From: Psettodes erumei
Taxonomy: Eukaryota > Chordata > Actinopteri > Pleuronectiformes > Psettodidae
DNA length: 64,000 nucleotides
Assembly (NCBI GenBank): GCA_016785225.1
Contig: JAFBJZ010000512.1
Coordinates: 3,013,001-3,077,000, forward strand
Direction of reading: 5' to 3'
In this document: piece by piece, positions 11,021-22,606 of the stretch
How the letters are laid out: each line of letters starts with the position of its first letter
How positions within the stretch are numbered: position 1 is the first letter of the stretch
The notes under the pieces: model-generated
What the model was told of the DNA's origin: nothing
The model's database searches: none
What the model saw: the letters and a program-made list of their open reading frames with translations, nothing else
Position numbers and translations under genes: made by a program

Positions 11021-12860
11021 GAATTCATGCTCCGCCCCTCTACGTGAGTGCATTTGGCTGTTTCTTCAGCATGGCAGTTGTGGATCACTCTGCTCCTGCG
11101 GGCTGCAAGTTAACATTTGAAATTTCTCTGCTCTGACAGGGTGAAGGGTGGTGGTCGCTATCCAGTGGAGACCTTGCCTCTGTGTGTAAATACAGGGCAC
11201 GGGCAGATGGTGGAAAATTGGCGTAGGCACTTGAACCATACGGAGCATATGCACATGGGGGAGTTTGCAAAGACCCAGGGCATGGGGTGCGAGCCGAGGA
11301 CCAGCGCCTGCTGAGGCTGGCACAAGACCCAAGGTACTAACATTGGCACTGATGAGGGCTAACAGTGCGGCTGAACTTCTCTTGGAAGGCTTGAGACCCA
11401 CAGATCTGGACTTCCTAACCAGACAACAGGATACTGTCATATTTATAGCTGCGAGCAAAATTTTATTTTTTCATGCTAAATTCCAAATTTTGTCTGCAAG
11501 CGAGAAGCGTCCTACACACTGTCAGTTCCTGCTTACCGTCACTTGTCAGTGAAATAGGGAAATTGATGAGGGAAAATGACAGTCCTGCAATTACTTCCAC
11601 TTTATGCAGTGCCTGGGAAGGTGTGTGGAGGTGTGAAGTTTGGAAGGATTAGGTTTTGTCTCTACGTCCTTTACTTGAAACGTGGACAATGTAGTGCAAC
11701 AGCACAAATGCCTTTAGAAGAGACAGTTTTGCCTTTTGATACAGCCGGACAGCACATAGACCTTGACCTTGTCCAGGAAAATCAAGATCCATCCTGGAGA
11801 GGTTGCCAATCTGTTACTCGGCGAAGATTAATGAGGATGCAACCACGTTCACTGTCACACCCACAGGCAATTCAATGTTTCCACAAAATCTGACTTCTTA
11901 CTTAACCTTGTTAAGGTAAACTGATCAGAAATACTTTCCATTCCTTAAATGACAAATCAAAATCCAGTGAGTCAAAAGGCTAAAGTCACAGTGGCACCCC
12001 CATAAAGGATTGTAAAGTTTTGGAATGCGTGTAATACAGTCATATTGGGAGTAAGGCACCTGAGGCTGGTGCTGAAAGAAACGGAATTAAAATTTATATT
12101 TTATAGTAGTGCCCAACATGCGAATCAATGTTATTGTCTGTGCACCCTCCCAGCAAGTTAGGGTTTAATGAGAAACACTGGCAGTAGGCGTTAAATTTTG
12201 TTGGCCTAACACTGAACACGAGAATGCCGAAGTACATTATGTAATTTTACAGATGCATTTTATGAGGAATTTCCCACAGAAGTCACAGAATGCCCATATA
12301 CTAACCATTACCTGATAAAGACGACTGAACCTTTATTCTTGACTAAGTCCGCTCTGTGGGATTGAGTGTGAGACATTCTCATATTTCAGTTCTGTGAACT
12401 CATACATAAATGAATGAAGTTTTATCAAAACAGCCATGTACATTTATTATACGTTTTTGCACAACATTCCCCTGTGCAGTAAAACACTGTCATTGTCTAG
12501 TGTTTGGTGTAGCTTTAACAATAATTCAACTGCCATTACAGCTCCTCCCTGAAAATCGGGACAATGATGTACAAGTGTATCTTAGGCAAGTGTGTATGTT
12601 TACCAATCGATCTACTCTACCCTGACGTGCTCAGAGTCCTAGTGTCATTATGGCCACTGTTTGGTGCAATAAAACAGAGTTGGACAGAGCTGATAGCGGT
12701 GAGGGATATGGATGGGCCTGTACATCTTCTAGGGCAGAGGCTTGTCATCAAGGCTCTGCAACTAAGGGGTTTGCCATAGAAGCATGCACAGGAGCATGTC
12801 CAGTATCCATGCGAAAGACTGACTTGTACCTACTCACTAACTGTGAGCACACAGTCAGAT
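11021..12860. other. Unique noncoding sequence, no gene seen
   Basis: Moderate complexity, with overlapping short frames on both strands at 11066-11890. None shows a conserved motif, a convincing splice pair or a bias in codon use. Confidence 0.55.

Positions 12861-12861
<1 letters not shown>

Positions 12862-12896
<35 letters not shown>
12862..12896. repeat. (CA)17 microsatellite
   Basis: A pure CA run and the first of three simple arrays within 800 bases. Confidence 0.98.
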
Positions 12897-12898
<2 letters not shown>

Positions 12899-12978
12899 TT
12901 GCAGTGAAAACCTTATTTATGCCTTGTTCCAGCTTCCTATCAGGCGTCCATCACACCTTCCTAAAACACATACCCCCC

Positions 12979-12979
<1 letters not shown>

Positions 12980-13022
<43 letters not shown>
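12980..13022. repeat. (CA)21 microsatellite
   Basis: A pure CA run. With the array at 12862-12896 it produces the His-Thr repeats of the 300-codon plus-strand frame, which is therefore an artefact. Confidence 0.98.
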
Positions 13023-13026
<4 letters not shown>

Positions 13027-13119
13027 GTCCTTTCTTTCTTAGATGTGTCTGTACACGACTCCCTGGCCGCAAATCCGTCAGTGGGATGGATGAGTGTCTC
13101 CAGCCCATTCATCATCTGC

Positions 13120-13480
13120 CTTATCCGCCACCCTCGCCACTGTTTTTATATCAGCCAGCAGTCACACTGACAACTGATGGCCCTCTCTCCTCTCCCTCTG
13201 TACTCTCTCTCTTCCTTTCTTTTCAGCCCCCCCACCAAGTCTTTCTCCTGCCATTTCTCTTTTTTCTTGATCCCCAGTGCCCTACTTGCTTTGCTTGTAT
13301 GCCTGACAGTGTGCATGTTTGTAGGCGTTCGTGTGCGCTTCTTCACTTCCCCACCTCCACACCTCCCTCTTCCACCTTTAGTGCAGATCTCCTCCTTCCT
13401 CTACCTCCTGCTCCCCCCCTCTCATCTTCCCCTCTCTATGTCCCTCTCCATCTATCTATCTCTCTCCTGTGCACCGTTGG
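13120..13480. repeat. Pyrimidine-rich low-complexity tract
   Basis: The plus strand is dominated by C and T (CTCTCTC, CCCCCC, TCCTC words) for about 350 bases. It keeps stop codons rare and so extends false frames on both strands. It may be triplex-prone. Confidence 0.85.
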
Positions 13481-13597
13481 GACCAGAGTGGCACCTTCAG
13501 AGCGGGCTGTAAAAAGGCCCTATAAAAAGCCCCAACATGGGGAAGAAAGGGTAATGATGAAATTTAACTGCTCCTCCTGGTGCACCTGGGGTCTGGT

Positions 13598-13599
<2 letters not shown>

Positions 13600-13633
<34 letters not shown>

Positions 13634-13672
13634 TGTGTGTGTGTGTATGTCGTGTATGTGTTTGTGTGTGTT
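13600..13672. repeat. (TG)n microsatellite with imperfect tail
   Basis: Pure TG from 13601 to 13632, then TG with TC, TA and TT breaks to about 13672. It is inverted relative to the two CA arrays upstream. Confidence 0.97.
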
Positions 13673-14279
13673 TGGCGTGCATGAGGCCTGGTCGCTGAAC
13701 CGGAACTGCCCTGCTAGGCGGGTCAATGTCACGGCACCACCATGAGAGTTATCGCTTTTTAAAGACGCACTATAGATTTTGTGGGGGAACTCATTTACAC
13801 CGGCATAAAATGGAAGGTGGCTGGGGAAGTTTAAAATCTAAAAAGGATGGGGGACTGGGAGACTGGGAGGAAAATAGGTTCAATGGCTTGAGTGGCCTCA
13901 CAGGTGTGATACCGATTTAACCCTTTGTGGAGAATGGACATTGTTTTTTATCCTTATTTTTGGAGAAAGACTGCAACAAAAGCAAATCCAGCATAGATTC
14001 AAAATCACAATGTTATGAGTTGGAGTTATGTGCCTTTGTCTGTTCAGATGTGGCTCTCACTTTATTGCAGTGTACAGTATTTGTCTATAAAATCCATACA
14101 GAGTTATGTCCACTGCAGTTGCCAAAATAGCATGTTGTTAAACTGATTCATGAAGTGTGTCGCCTCAACATTTTTTAATGTTTTATTGATGCAGGAGTGC
14201 CATAACATCAATGAATAGATCCCATTAAAATCTAATGGCCTAGTGGTGTATGTGTTTGTTGGTGCAAGGTAAATTCTCC

Positions 14280-14282
<3 letters not shown>
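13673..14282. other. Unique noncoding sequence, no gene seen
   Basis: No motif array or repeat is recognised. The short frames are not family-like. Confidence 0.6.

Positions 14283-14326
<44 letters not shown>
14283..14326. repeat. (TG)22 microsatellite
   Basis: A pure TG run abutting the GC-rich block that follows. Confidence 0.98.
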
Positions 14327-14327
<1 letters not shown>

Positions 14328-14334
14328 TTGGATC

Positions 14335-14720
14335 TCCAGGCCTGCAAGTCAGGGCAGAACTATTTTCAGTTCAGTTACTGGCCAGGGCCGAGCACCCTCC
14401 GCAGGCTCAGATGCTGGCTCACCAGCCTCCCCTGCCTACCCTGCCTCCCACCTGTCCCTGGCTGTGAGCCTTCCCGGCTGGCCCGTTGGCGTGGAAAATC
14501 AGCCTTTGATGGGCCTGCGGGGACTGGAGGAGGGGGTCAGTCGGGGTTGTGGGGAGGATGAAAGCCCTGGGAGCAGCAGCATGCACTGAGTGACAGGGCT
14601 TGACACTGTAAGGGCCCACAGCCCAGGCCTGGCATCTTTCCTCGATAGCAACCACCAGGCCTCACCGACTGGCCCACAGAGCTGGGTTCAATACCACAGC
14701 TTCTTCCAGGACTCCATGTA
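14335..14720. other. GC-rich island in AT-rich DNA
   Basis: About 385 bases are clearly GC-richer than either flank, with C-rich text (14395-14460) followed by G-rich text (14510-14560). Frames of about 100 codons on the plus strand and 78 on the minus strand are Pro/Gly/Ser-rich and end without a recognised motif. It could be a conserved element, an unrecognised exon or a small CpG-poor island. Confidence 0.35.
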
Positions 14721-16140
14721 AAGGGTCCTTTTCAATGAGCAAGGTTTCAGTCCAGTTAAAACTGCACTAAACCTGATTATTATTGACATATTATCAACCA
14801 AAATGACAGACAGATTGTTGCAGGCTGTACAATAAAATTACACTTTAAATACTTGCTTCAAATATCATGCAGTGAATATGATGTTTGTAATTAGTGACTG
14901 GAATGGTATATAGTACAAATGGTATGAAGGAACATAAATATTTCCATGTCATTGGACTTTTCACACCTTTCTGATATAAATTAATTGAGATCAGTATTTT
15001 TTAAAATGCTACAGAAGTCAAAACGTGCTTTGTAATAAAAACAAAGCAACAAACACAAAAAAACAGATATGCAAAGTGCAAATATTAACAGCAATAAAAA
15101 CCTATATAAGACACAGAAAAAAACAAGTAATGGTCAATAAATGTTTCTTTTAAATTAAGGGCCACAAACTTTTCAATTAAAATGTAACTGACCCTGTTTA
15201 CATGGAAGTTCATTGCAGCATTGATTACTTATGAGTAACATTACATAATAATAACATTACACAAACATATCAAAGTAACTGCTGAGAATGCAATGGCATC
15301 ACTAAAAATAGGTCCAGTAGAGCAAGAGACATGAGCAGTCAGACATTAAGGCAGGCTGCAAATAAAACCTCAGTTTAGCCAGACTTAATTAAAGGGGGGA
15401 AAACAAATGTGAACATTCCAATTATTACCCAGAACATCTGTTGTAAACATCCATTGCAGTTTTCAGACCTTGTTCCACTCCGACTTAACGTATTTACTGC
15501 TGTAAGTTCCTGTGGAAAAAGGGATTATTTACAACCTTTCAGGTGTACTATCTTTAAGCTTGACCTCCAAATAAAATGATAATCCCAATAAACTGTTGGA
15601 CGTATTTGCAGCAATGTAGCAATTAGAAGTACAATAGCCTCCTAACTGGAAAAAAAAAGATGGGCAATGAAAAAACAAAACCCAAACTCTGATAAGTGAT
15701 AGTTTTCCTTCAGGATACCATCCTACAATATAAAAAGTTTGGGAAGCAAACTTTGTTTCCACATTTTGTGCCAAACCTTCACCTCTGTGGTTACACTATA
15801 CAGGGACCACCTGTGGTATTAATTGGTGATACATTTTAGATATGTACTGTATTTGTATGTTGTGGATTATTAAGTGATGGGATTTTTTAATTGCCAAACA
15901 ACATGCTTGCACCAGTCTGCATGTTATGTCCAACCTGCCAATCTGCAATCCAATGAAACATGTGCCATGCATAAATTACTCCTACTTCCTGCAAAACCGC
16001 TTATTGCTAAAAGGATTAGGGTGACACACATATAAACAACACAAACATGCTAATCCTCATTAGCACTGCTGAAAGCCCTTCTGATGCAGTGGTGGAGAAG
16101 GGAGGCATGTATGCCAGGGAGGATGGTAGGCGGCAAAAGC
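14721..16140. other. AT-rich unique sequence, no gene seen
   Basis: AT-rich, with A-runs and no recognised family. Confidence 0.6.
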
Positions 16141-16154
16141 TGACTTTTCCGCTA

Positions 16155-16214
16155 ATGCAAATGGAGCTGGAATAAGGAGTGTACACACACAGACGTGCAC
16201 ACACACACACACAC
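16155..16214. promoter_or_regulatory. POU octamer beside a (CA)n tract
   Basis: A perfect octamer ATGCAAAT lies at 16155-16162. It is followed by short CA runs at 16183-16191 and 16197-16214. The repeat is certain; use of the octamer is not. Confidence 0.3.
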
Positions 16215-16549
16215 GCTATAAACACAGACAGACAGCTTGTGTGGTTTCCTCACTTCATATAGAAGTTGATCGATAGAGGGAGAAAGTGTGAATGAAAGCA
16301 GGGGACGGAGAGGAGGAGGGCGGCAGTAGACACTGACCTTCAGCCAACAGTGCTGGCACACACCAAGGGTTCCCTCTTGGTTTTTGGATCTGACAATTCC
16401 AATGTAATAACAGATAAATAGAGAGGGCTCATCAGGCCACAAAAGCAAACAGCTTGGGCTTGCCAAAGGGAACAGAGGGAGTCGATGTTGGAGGGCGTGT
16501 GTATGTATTTGTGCATGTAGAGAGAGGAGCGACAGAGAGAAAGAGCTAA

Positions 16550-16880
16550 TGGCTGACATCTGGCATTGGTCGCCCCCATCTGAGTCCTGCACTCCAGCCC
16601 CATACTGTCAGGCTGAATGATAAAGCAGAGAGATTGCCTCTGAATCGGCACACTTGCAAATCCCCCGGCCAGCCCTGGAGGCATGGGCAGGAGAGCCTCT
16701 TCTAGTCATTCACTGGTTAATGTGCCAATTTGTTTTCCAGAGTGCTCAAAGGAAGAATTTTATTGGCTATGGGCAAATACTAATAAAACGATCTTTTGCT
16801 GAAATTCACTTAATTGGCCACAGTAGGGATGAAGTGCTTCAGGAGTAAGAGGAGAGTTGGCCTCCACCAAGGCAGTTTGC
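16550..16880. promoter_or_regulatory. Candidate conserved noncoding block
   Basis: Complex, repeat-free DNA. ATTGGCTAT (CCAAT on the minus strand) occurs near 16762 and a TTAATTGGCC word near 16811. Open frames crossing it change strand and phase and have no conserved residues. Confidence 0.33.
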
Positions 16881-17385
16881 AGATGTTCACAACCCCAGCC
16901 CCCCCCCACACCCTGTTTTACACTACCCCTTCCTTTAACCAACCAAACAGTAACATATTCACACTTCCATCAGATCCTCCAGCTGAAGGGAACATCTAAT
17001 TTTAAAGAATATATATATATATTTCTAAGTATGGCTATGGTTCTTCTGAATAAAAAAGAAACACAATAGAGAGGGCTACCTGACCCTTTTGTAGCAAAAC
17101 ATTTCTTGTACTGTTTTAGAGGAAAGACCTGATTGTGTGTATCTTTTAAATATATTTTTGTAATTATTTTTTCTTTCAAAGTTGCATATATTTAGCTTTT
17201 AGTGTGAAAGGCACAATTTGATAAATTTAACTCAAACACTTTGTTTAAAGTTGAATCAACTGTGTTCTCATGGCCATTTGTAAAATGTGTTTTTTCATAA
17301 TCTGTAACAATTGACCGCTTAATATTTGGTTACACTGTTTGATTATGACTGAATCTGCCTTTTTGTATTCTTACTTTCCACCATG
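16881..17385. other. AT-rich spacer with (AT)7
   Basis: A C-run at about 16899-16907 and a pure AT run at 17009-17022 are the only structured parts. Confidence 0.6.
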
Positions 17386-17389
17386 CCCC

Positions 17390-17500
17390 ATCTGGCCCTC
17401 TCTACGCTACGAAATGATGTCATTGTGGAGGAACAGTGCCGTCAGCCTTAAGGCATGGAGCATATTATTTGCAAATAAATAATGGGTATGACTTACAAAT
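17390..17500. promoter_or_regulatory. Candidate conserved noncoding block
   Basis: A short block with CpG-containing words and an AT-rich end (TATTATTTGCAAATAAATAA), which is compatible with POU or FOX binding. It precedes the larger block at 17700. Confidence 0.25.
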
Positions 17501-17699
17501 TTGTTAACCACAAGTTGGCAGATGTCACTCACTGTGACTGCAAAGAGATGAGACAAAAGGAAACGACAAAGAGATAAAGGGGCAAGGATGATGTGAAGGC
17601 AAGGTAAGATCTTAAGGAGAAAAGGGTGGGATAAAAGCAGTTGGTGCTTTGGCTCCTGTTCCTGTGCCAGTCCTGAGCCAAAGCTAGTGGAGTTCTACC
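17501..17699. other. Short spacer, no gene seen
   Basis: Purine-rich, with a GGCAAG/GTAAGA donor-like word near 17603 but no acceptor tract upstream. Confidence 0.5.
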
Positions 17700-18060
17700 A
17701 AGGGATGCTCTCCAGAATTTGGCCACACACTAATTACTTGAGGTTTTGTTTAGTAAATTATCTCCATGTCCATTGCTGCATTTCACAGCACATTAGCTGT
17801 GGAAATCCCAAAAACCAATAAATAAGGCTGAAATTGTTCATCGCGGTCTCCGCTGATTGTCTCGCTTGCTTTCTTTGTCCTCCTCCCTAATGCCGAAGAA
17901 ACTAAGAGCCCATTTCCTTTATTTGGGAATTCTTTCTGCCCTCAAAAAAACCAGACAAAAAGGCTTTGTTTGGGGCACACTGTGAGGTAGCGATAAGCTG
18001 TCAGTATTGATGCCAGAATGTGTAAAAAGCATTCTTAGCGTTTTAGAGCTGTCATACACA
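17700..18060. promoter_or_regulatory. Candidate conserved noncoding block
   Basis: About 360 bases of complex DNA with TAATTACTT near 17731, a CCTTTATTTGG CArG-like word near 17916 and several CpG-containing words. It contains no repeats and no substantial open frame. It is one of the better enhancer candidates by eye. Confidence 0.38.
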
Positions 18061-18136
18061 CATACCTACCAGCCTACTCTTGCCATACGAGCCCAAATTA
18101 ACAGGAATTATGCTGAAAAGTAGTTTTTTAAAATGT

Positions 18137-18163
18137 ACACACACACACACACACACACACACA
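18137..18163. repeat. (AC)13 microsatellite
   Basis: A pure AC run. Confidence 0.97.
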
Positions 18164-18299
18164 GTTAGCTGACAAATTAAAGGAAAAACCTGAAGAATGA
18201 GTGTGGAAACAGAATAGAAATGTCTTTGTCCACTGAGCATGAGGAGCCACTGAATGGTCAGATAAGTTTGAAAATCATATGTTAAATCACATGTTTTGG

Positions 18300-18466
18300 T
18301 CTTTGCAATCACCATATCTCAACTGCGCATCTATTGGAGATTTTGGAAGAACATGTTAAACAGTGCTTTCCACCACCATCATCAAACACCAAACGAGTTA
18401 ATGGAATAGTGTTCATCCCTGCAGTAGAGTTAAGAGACTTTTAGAATCAGTGCCAAGGTGCACAAA
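18300..18466 (+). mobile_element. Tc1/mariner-type relic, 3' transposase part
   Basis: The DNA from about 18370 (CACCACCATCATC word) through 18415-18465 (CCTGCAGTAGAG, then AGTGCCAAGGTGCA) resembles the end of a fish Tc1-like transposase gene, where the protein normally ends in a ...VESMPRR... motif. Here only traces remain (LLESVPR-like after a frame shift). No terminal repeat is visible and the open frame is lost. Recognition is from memory of the family. Confidence 0.45.
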
Positions 18467-18960
18467 TTACCCTTACAACTAATTGGTTGCAATCTGGAAA
18501 TCTTAAATTTATACATATCATGTCCCGTGGCATGCCAGTGAGTGTTGACCAATTAGGATAAAGAACAAATACTGAAAACTGTGGCTCTGAGTTGGCTGGA
18601 TTGGTTGAAGGAAAAAAAACATGCATATTTTTATTAGTTCTTCAAACCATATCTATGATCGTTTATTAAATGGTAAGTCAGATATGATTGGTTTACTATA
18701 TGTATTCAAACCCACTACCCATATAAATGGCACCAAAAGATCCAGTCTATACAGTTGAATACGAGTCCTGGCCAAGTTGGATATCTTCTTCTTCTTCTTC
18801 CTCTTGTCCTCTCCAAAAACACGTCAGCTAGCATGAATGTCTAAACCCTGGAGGATGGGTCATCCGTTAGTGACAGTAAGTGGGTCAGTCCATTCCACAC
18901 GATGCATGGGTGGGTGTCGAGACCACCCAGGCCCTGACACACCCAGAGGATGAGCAGGGA
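18467..18960. other. AT-rich unique sequence, no gene seen
   Basis: Contains a (CTT)n run at about 18785-18800 and nothing else recognised. Confidence 0.6.
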
Positions 18961-18962
18961 GA

Positions 18963-19018
18963 TGTGTGTGTGTGTGTGTGTGTTTGAGAGCAAGAGAGAG
19001 ACAGAGAGAGAGAGAAAG
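18963..19018. repeat. (TG)10 and (GA)n compound repeat
   Basis: TG at 18963-18983, then an interrupted GA run to 19018. Confidence 0.95.
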
Positions 19019-19084
19019 TGGGGTGGAGTTTAGGAGATGTATAGAGGTTCTATACCCAAATGACAAGCCCACTGGTCTCATGGC

Positions 19085-19200
19085 AAGGCACAATTAATGA
19101 CCCGTGCCAACATTACAGGATGAAAAATCCCCACTGTCCGAGCATCGCCGCCCAGCCTGGCAACTGGAATTCTTCATTAGGTCTGGCAATAGAAGAGGGG
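19085..19200. promoter_or_regulatory. Candidate conserved noncoding block
   Basis: Complex DNA with several CpGs and a CAATTAATG word at its start. Only composition and position support it. Confidence 0.27.
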
Positions 19201-19599
19201 GTATGAGAGATTGTGTATGTATCATATTTGGGCTGATACAAGAACAAAATACTCAACAGTATCTTATTTTATTACATTGGTAGAAGTACAAAGATCTCAA
19301 TGTAATTAGCAGCACCGCCTTCAGTTTACACTGGTATTCTGAGTTTACAGCGCACACTGTTTTGGCTTGAGTAGGGTGGGTTTAAGGGGAATCTACCTCG
19401 GCCCCATAAAGGTTTGCACTGCTGAGACCTACTTCAAAATCAACAAATCTTTCAGCACCACAGTCATGTTTCCTCAACCATCAGTCCAGACCCAACCATC
19501 CAAATTCTCACCTCGTCATTTTACAAGCCACAGAGCCAGGATAAACAAATTGAACCAATCTCAAGCGTGGAAATCGCTCTCAAAATAACAACTGCGAAT

Positions 19600-20150
19600 G
19601 TAGAAATGTATTATCTTCACCCTCCAAATCCAATTTATTTCATGCATATCTTACCATCTAAATTGAATACAGCACATAGCTTGTGCGGGAAATCACTTTG
19701 AAAAGACTTGCCTTATCTTATCGCTGGGCCCTATCTTATCCGGAGCATCTCGCTTTCTAACCAGACAGAGGCGTCAAAGTGTGCAGGGCACTGCTGAGGG
19801 CTGTCTCACTGTGTTTTCACCGGTCTTCTCACGCAAGAAGATTTTTCCCAGATCCACCCAAACCACCGTAAATTTTTAAAGGAGCCTCCCCCTCAGTGAT
19901 AATTGACATTTATGAGGTTAACACATTTTTAATTAAGGGCAATTATTACATTATAGAGGGCTTTTAATTACCACATAGCCAGATATATTTAGTGAAAATA
20001 TTGGGCAAATTGCTTGAAAGCAACTGTTTGAAACAAATCATTTAGGATCTAGGAAATAAAAAAGATAATTATTTAAAGAATGAAGTTCGAAGTGCCTTGA
20101 AAATAAAACCTTAATCAAATATGCATAATTTTTTGTTGATTAAATTTAAT
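19600..20150. promoter_or_regulatory. Candidate enhancer with GATA array
   Basis: Four GATA cores lie on the minus strand at 19714-19717, 19719-19722, 19732-19735 and 19737-19740, plus more distant ones at about 19612 and 19643. Downstream is a run of homeodomain words: TTAATTAA at 19929-19936 and TAATTA at 19965-19970. The region has no repeats and no open frame. GATA factors and homeodomain factors bind such words. Whether this is an enhancer, and in which tissue, is inference. Confidence 0.42.
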
Positions 20151-21405
20151 TCACAAGCAGAGTTTAGCCATGCTCCTCTTTTGGTATCATTCAGTCTGAG
20201 AACAGTGACATGGTTCCTCCACTGGTTTGAGATCTGTGAGATTGACTGTTGCATTTGAGAATTTGGACAATTGTTGACTTAATGTGCATCTCTGAATTGT
20301 TTTTCACTGAAAGAAAACAAAGACAAATCCAAAAAAGCCTGTAAAACTGACTGTGATAAGACAAAACCATTACAACTCATGGATGAGAGATGAATCAGGC
20401 TTATAATTGTTTCAGGTTGGTTTGTCTGTAAAAATAGTATGTAACGGTCAAAGCTTTGAAGCATTTGGGTCATACTGCTACATTTTTGTAATGAGGGCTT
20501 ATTCACAGCGAGTACACAAGTAGCGACACTATTTGTGATGTTTTTTTTCTCACAGTTATAAATGCAGATGTCTTTTTTAAACTTTTCCTACTGAAACAGT
20601 AGCTAGACGAGCAGTCGCCGTCATTTATTTAGGGTTTTCCTTAATTTGTCACCAGTCTCTATGATCTTTAGGGAATGAAGCAATAGTCAGCGGAAACGAA
20701 ACCCACTGCCAGTTTCTGTAATTCATGCTGTGTAAGTCTACAGTAAGTCAGAAAAGAAAAAAAAGAGACAAGGACAGGTTCTCCCTCAAAGGGGCAGTAC
20801 ACGCATATTGGAGGGTATAGGGTACACAAACAACATGCAAATCTTTTCATTACAAGTAGTTCCCAGGACTCAGCCCCCACATCCTTGTGCTCAACATGCT
20901 GTACATAGGTGGTTCACTGGGTCTGGGGTGGGGCTGTGTGGTGGTTATGGTGTGTTTCAGGTCATTCCCACACTTAACGCTTCACAGCCTAGTCCATCAG
21001 GTTGCTCAGTGATCTACCTAAACACTTCCTCTCTCACACTCCCGCCCGACCTTTCCTTTTACTCCCACACTCCCACACTCCTCAGCAACCTTACTTTTGT
21101 CTGTCTGATCAGCACGCACACATAGAGCCCATGTGATGTATCTCCTTTAGGACATGTAGCTTTAACATAGCTAATAGTAATACACCTGCCAATTTGAATA
21201 TACAAATTATATTACTGATATTATCATATCACTGGAATAAAAGTTTTTTCGGTGTTGTGCTTCTTATTTCCGTTCTTTTTTTACTTTCTATTTTCTTTTG
21301 TTATTCATTTGTGCCTCATTCTGGCACCAGTGTTCACAGACTCACATCCACAAAAGTCATTTTAGTCAAAGAAAAACAAACATTTTGAGTTTTGTTGAGG
21401 TCTTC
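20151..21405. other. Unique noncoding sequence, no gene seen
   Basis: Mixed composition with an octamer ATGCAAAT at 20835-20842. No gene or repeat is recognised. Confidence 0.6.
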
Positions 21406-21408
21406 TAT

Positions 21409-21700
21409 TTAAGTCACATCACAGTTTGCACTTTTTTCTTCTTTAAAAGACTTTAACAGTGTGTTTGGGTTCAGTGTCAGGTTGGAAATGTCTCTGATGT
21501 CAAGCTGCTTGAGACTGGGCGTCATCGTTTCATTCAGTATTTGAGCAAACAAACTTGCATTCACGGTACCGTTCATAAATGGAATCTCCACTACACCACT
21601 CTCATGCAGCCTCATATCAGCACACTCCCACCTGATTGTTTCACAGTCAGCACTGTGCAGTCACTGTGGTGGTCATGGTCAGGTCTGCATCAATAATGCT
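21409..21700 (-). mobile_element. Tc1/mariner transposase relic
   Basis: Read on the minus strand, 21660 down to 21410 gives a TVKQSGGSV segment where Tc1 transposases have TVKHGGGSxMVWG, then a stop codon in place of the Trp. A segment follows that matches the usual region with ...MTPSL..L and the position of QQDNDPKHT, here changed to an NPNT-like remnant, so the second catalytic Asp is lost. Upstream minus-strand sequence (to about 21900) may be more of the same element but is unrecognisable. The copy is dead: it has stops, frame shifts and no visible terminal repeats. Confidence 0.7.
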
Positions 21701-22570
21701 TGACCCCATAGTTGTGTAAAAAACAAACTGTGCACATCATCAGCTTTTGTGGATGCCACTGTGCTTTCTGTTAGAAGTAGCATAGCTCTTCTTATGCCTC
21801 CTAACCATGGCTGCAGCTGTGTTTCAGCCAATCTTCTACTGATGCTCTTCCACCCGCTGACATCTTCAAAAAAACCCACAAACTTATTTCTTGCGTGTTA
21901 AGGCAGTACCTCCTAATGTGGAGCCAAGGTTCTTTTACAGTCTTGTTCATGCAGTTAATGTATATCACGGGTATGATCAAAGTTGTTGCAGTGATCAAAG
22001 GTAAACTCAGTTTTATTGCATTGTACTCTGGGGCCTGCATTTTCAATATAATCTATCTAACCTCTTTGTTTTTAATTAAACATAAAATAATACTCTGCAA
22101 TTCAACCTTAAAGTTATTAAATCATTGCAAAATGGTACAGTTTTGAATAATTCAGTATTTTTGTGGTATTACAAAGGGATGAACTCAGTTTGGCCTCATG
22201 CCCGTTTACTAAAGGTGCATGTTTGGCCAATGTGTACCTCGAAATCTGACAACTGTTCTTGCAATAAATTGCCAGAAACCATGATTAGGGAGGCCTGGGC
22301 AAAGAAGAAAACTAGGAGAGACAGAGAGTGAGCTAAAATAGAAGAAGAGGAAACAGAGCGGACAGCAGACTGAAGTTCCTTCTGTCACTCCATTAAACAG
22401 GAGTGTTCCCGCCCCCCCCCCCAAATTCTCCCCCTCCTCCCTCATTTCCTACCTTACCTCCCAAACACACACACTCCTCCACAAATCCCTTCATGCCAAA
22501 CTCACTTAAGATTAAGCATGTGTGAAATTGAGGACTTTTGTAATACACATGCCCCCTCTGCTCCCCAAAC
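21701..22570. other. AT-rich sequence, possible transposon remains, no gene seen
   Basis: Positions 21701-21900 may be decayed upstream sequence of the neighbouring Tc1 relic. The rest is unique, with a C-run near 22411-22420. Confidence 0.45.
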
Positions 22571-22571
22571 A

Positions 22572-22574
<3 letters not shown>

Positions 22575-22604
<30 letters not shown>
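22575..22604. repeat. (AC)15 microsatellite
   Basis: A pure AC run. It makes a Val-Cys stretch in the minus-strand frame. Confidence 0.97.

Positions 22605-22606
<2 letters not shown>

Noticed and set aside
12843..13745. A 300-codon plus-strand frame, the longest in the window
   Set aside because: It is built from two CA arrays (His-Thr), a pyrimidine-rich tract and a TG array (Val-Cys). It has no domain and no splice support.
14284..14589. A 101-codon frame over the GC-rich island
   Set aside because: It starts inside a TG array and has no recognisable protein features after it.
14665..14700. A GGTTCAATACC-like word resembling a tRNA B-box
   Set aside because: There is no A-box or cloverleaf at the right distance upstream, so neither a tRNA nor a tRNA-derived SINE is supported.
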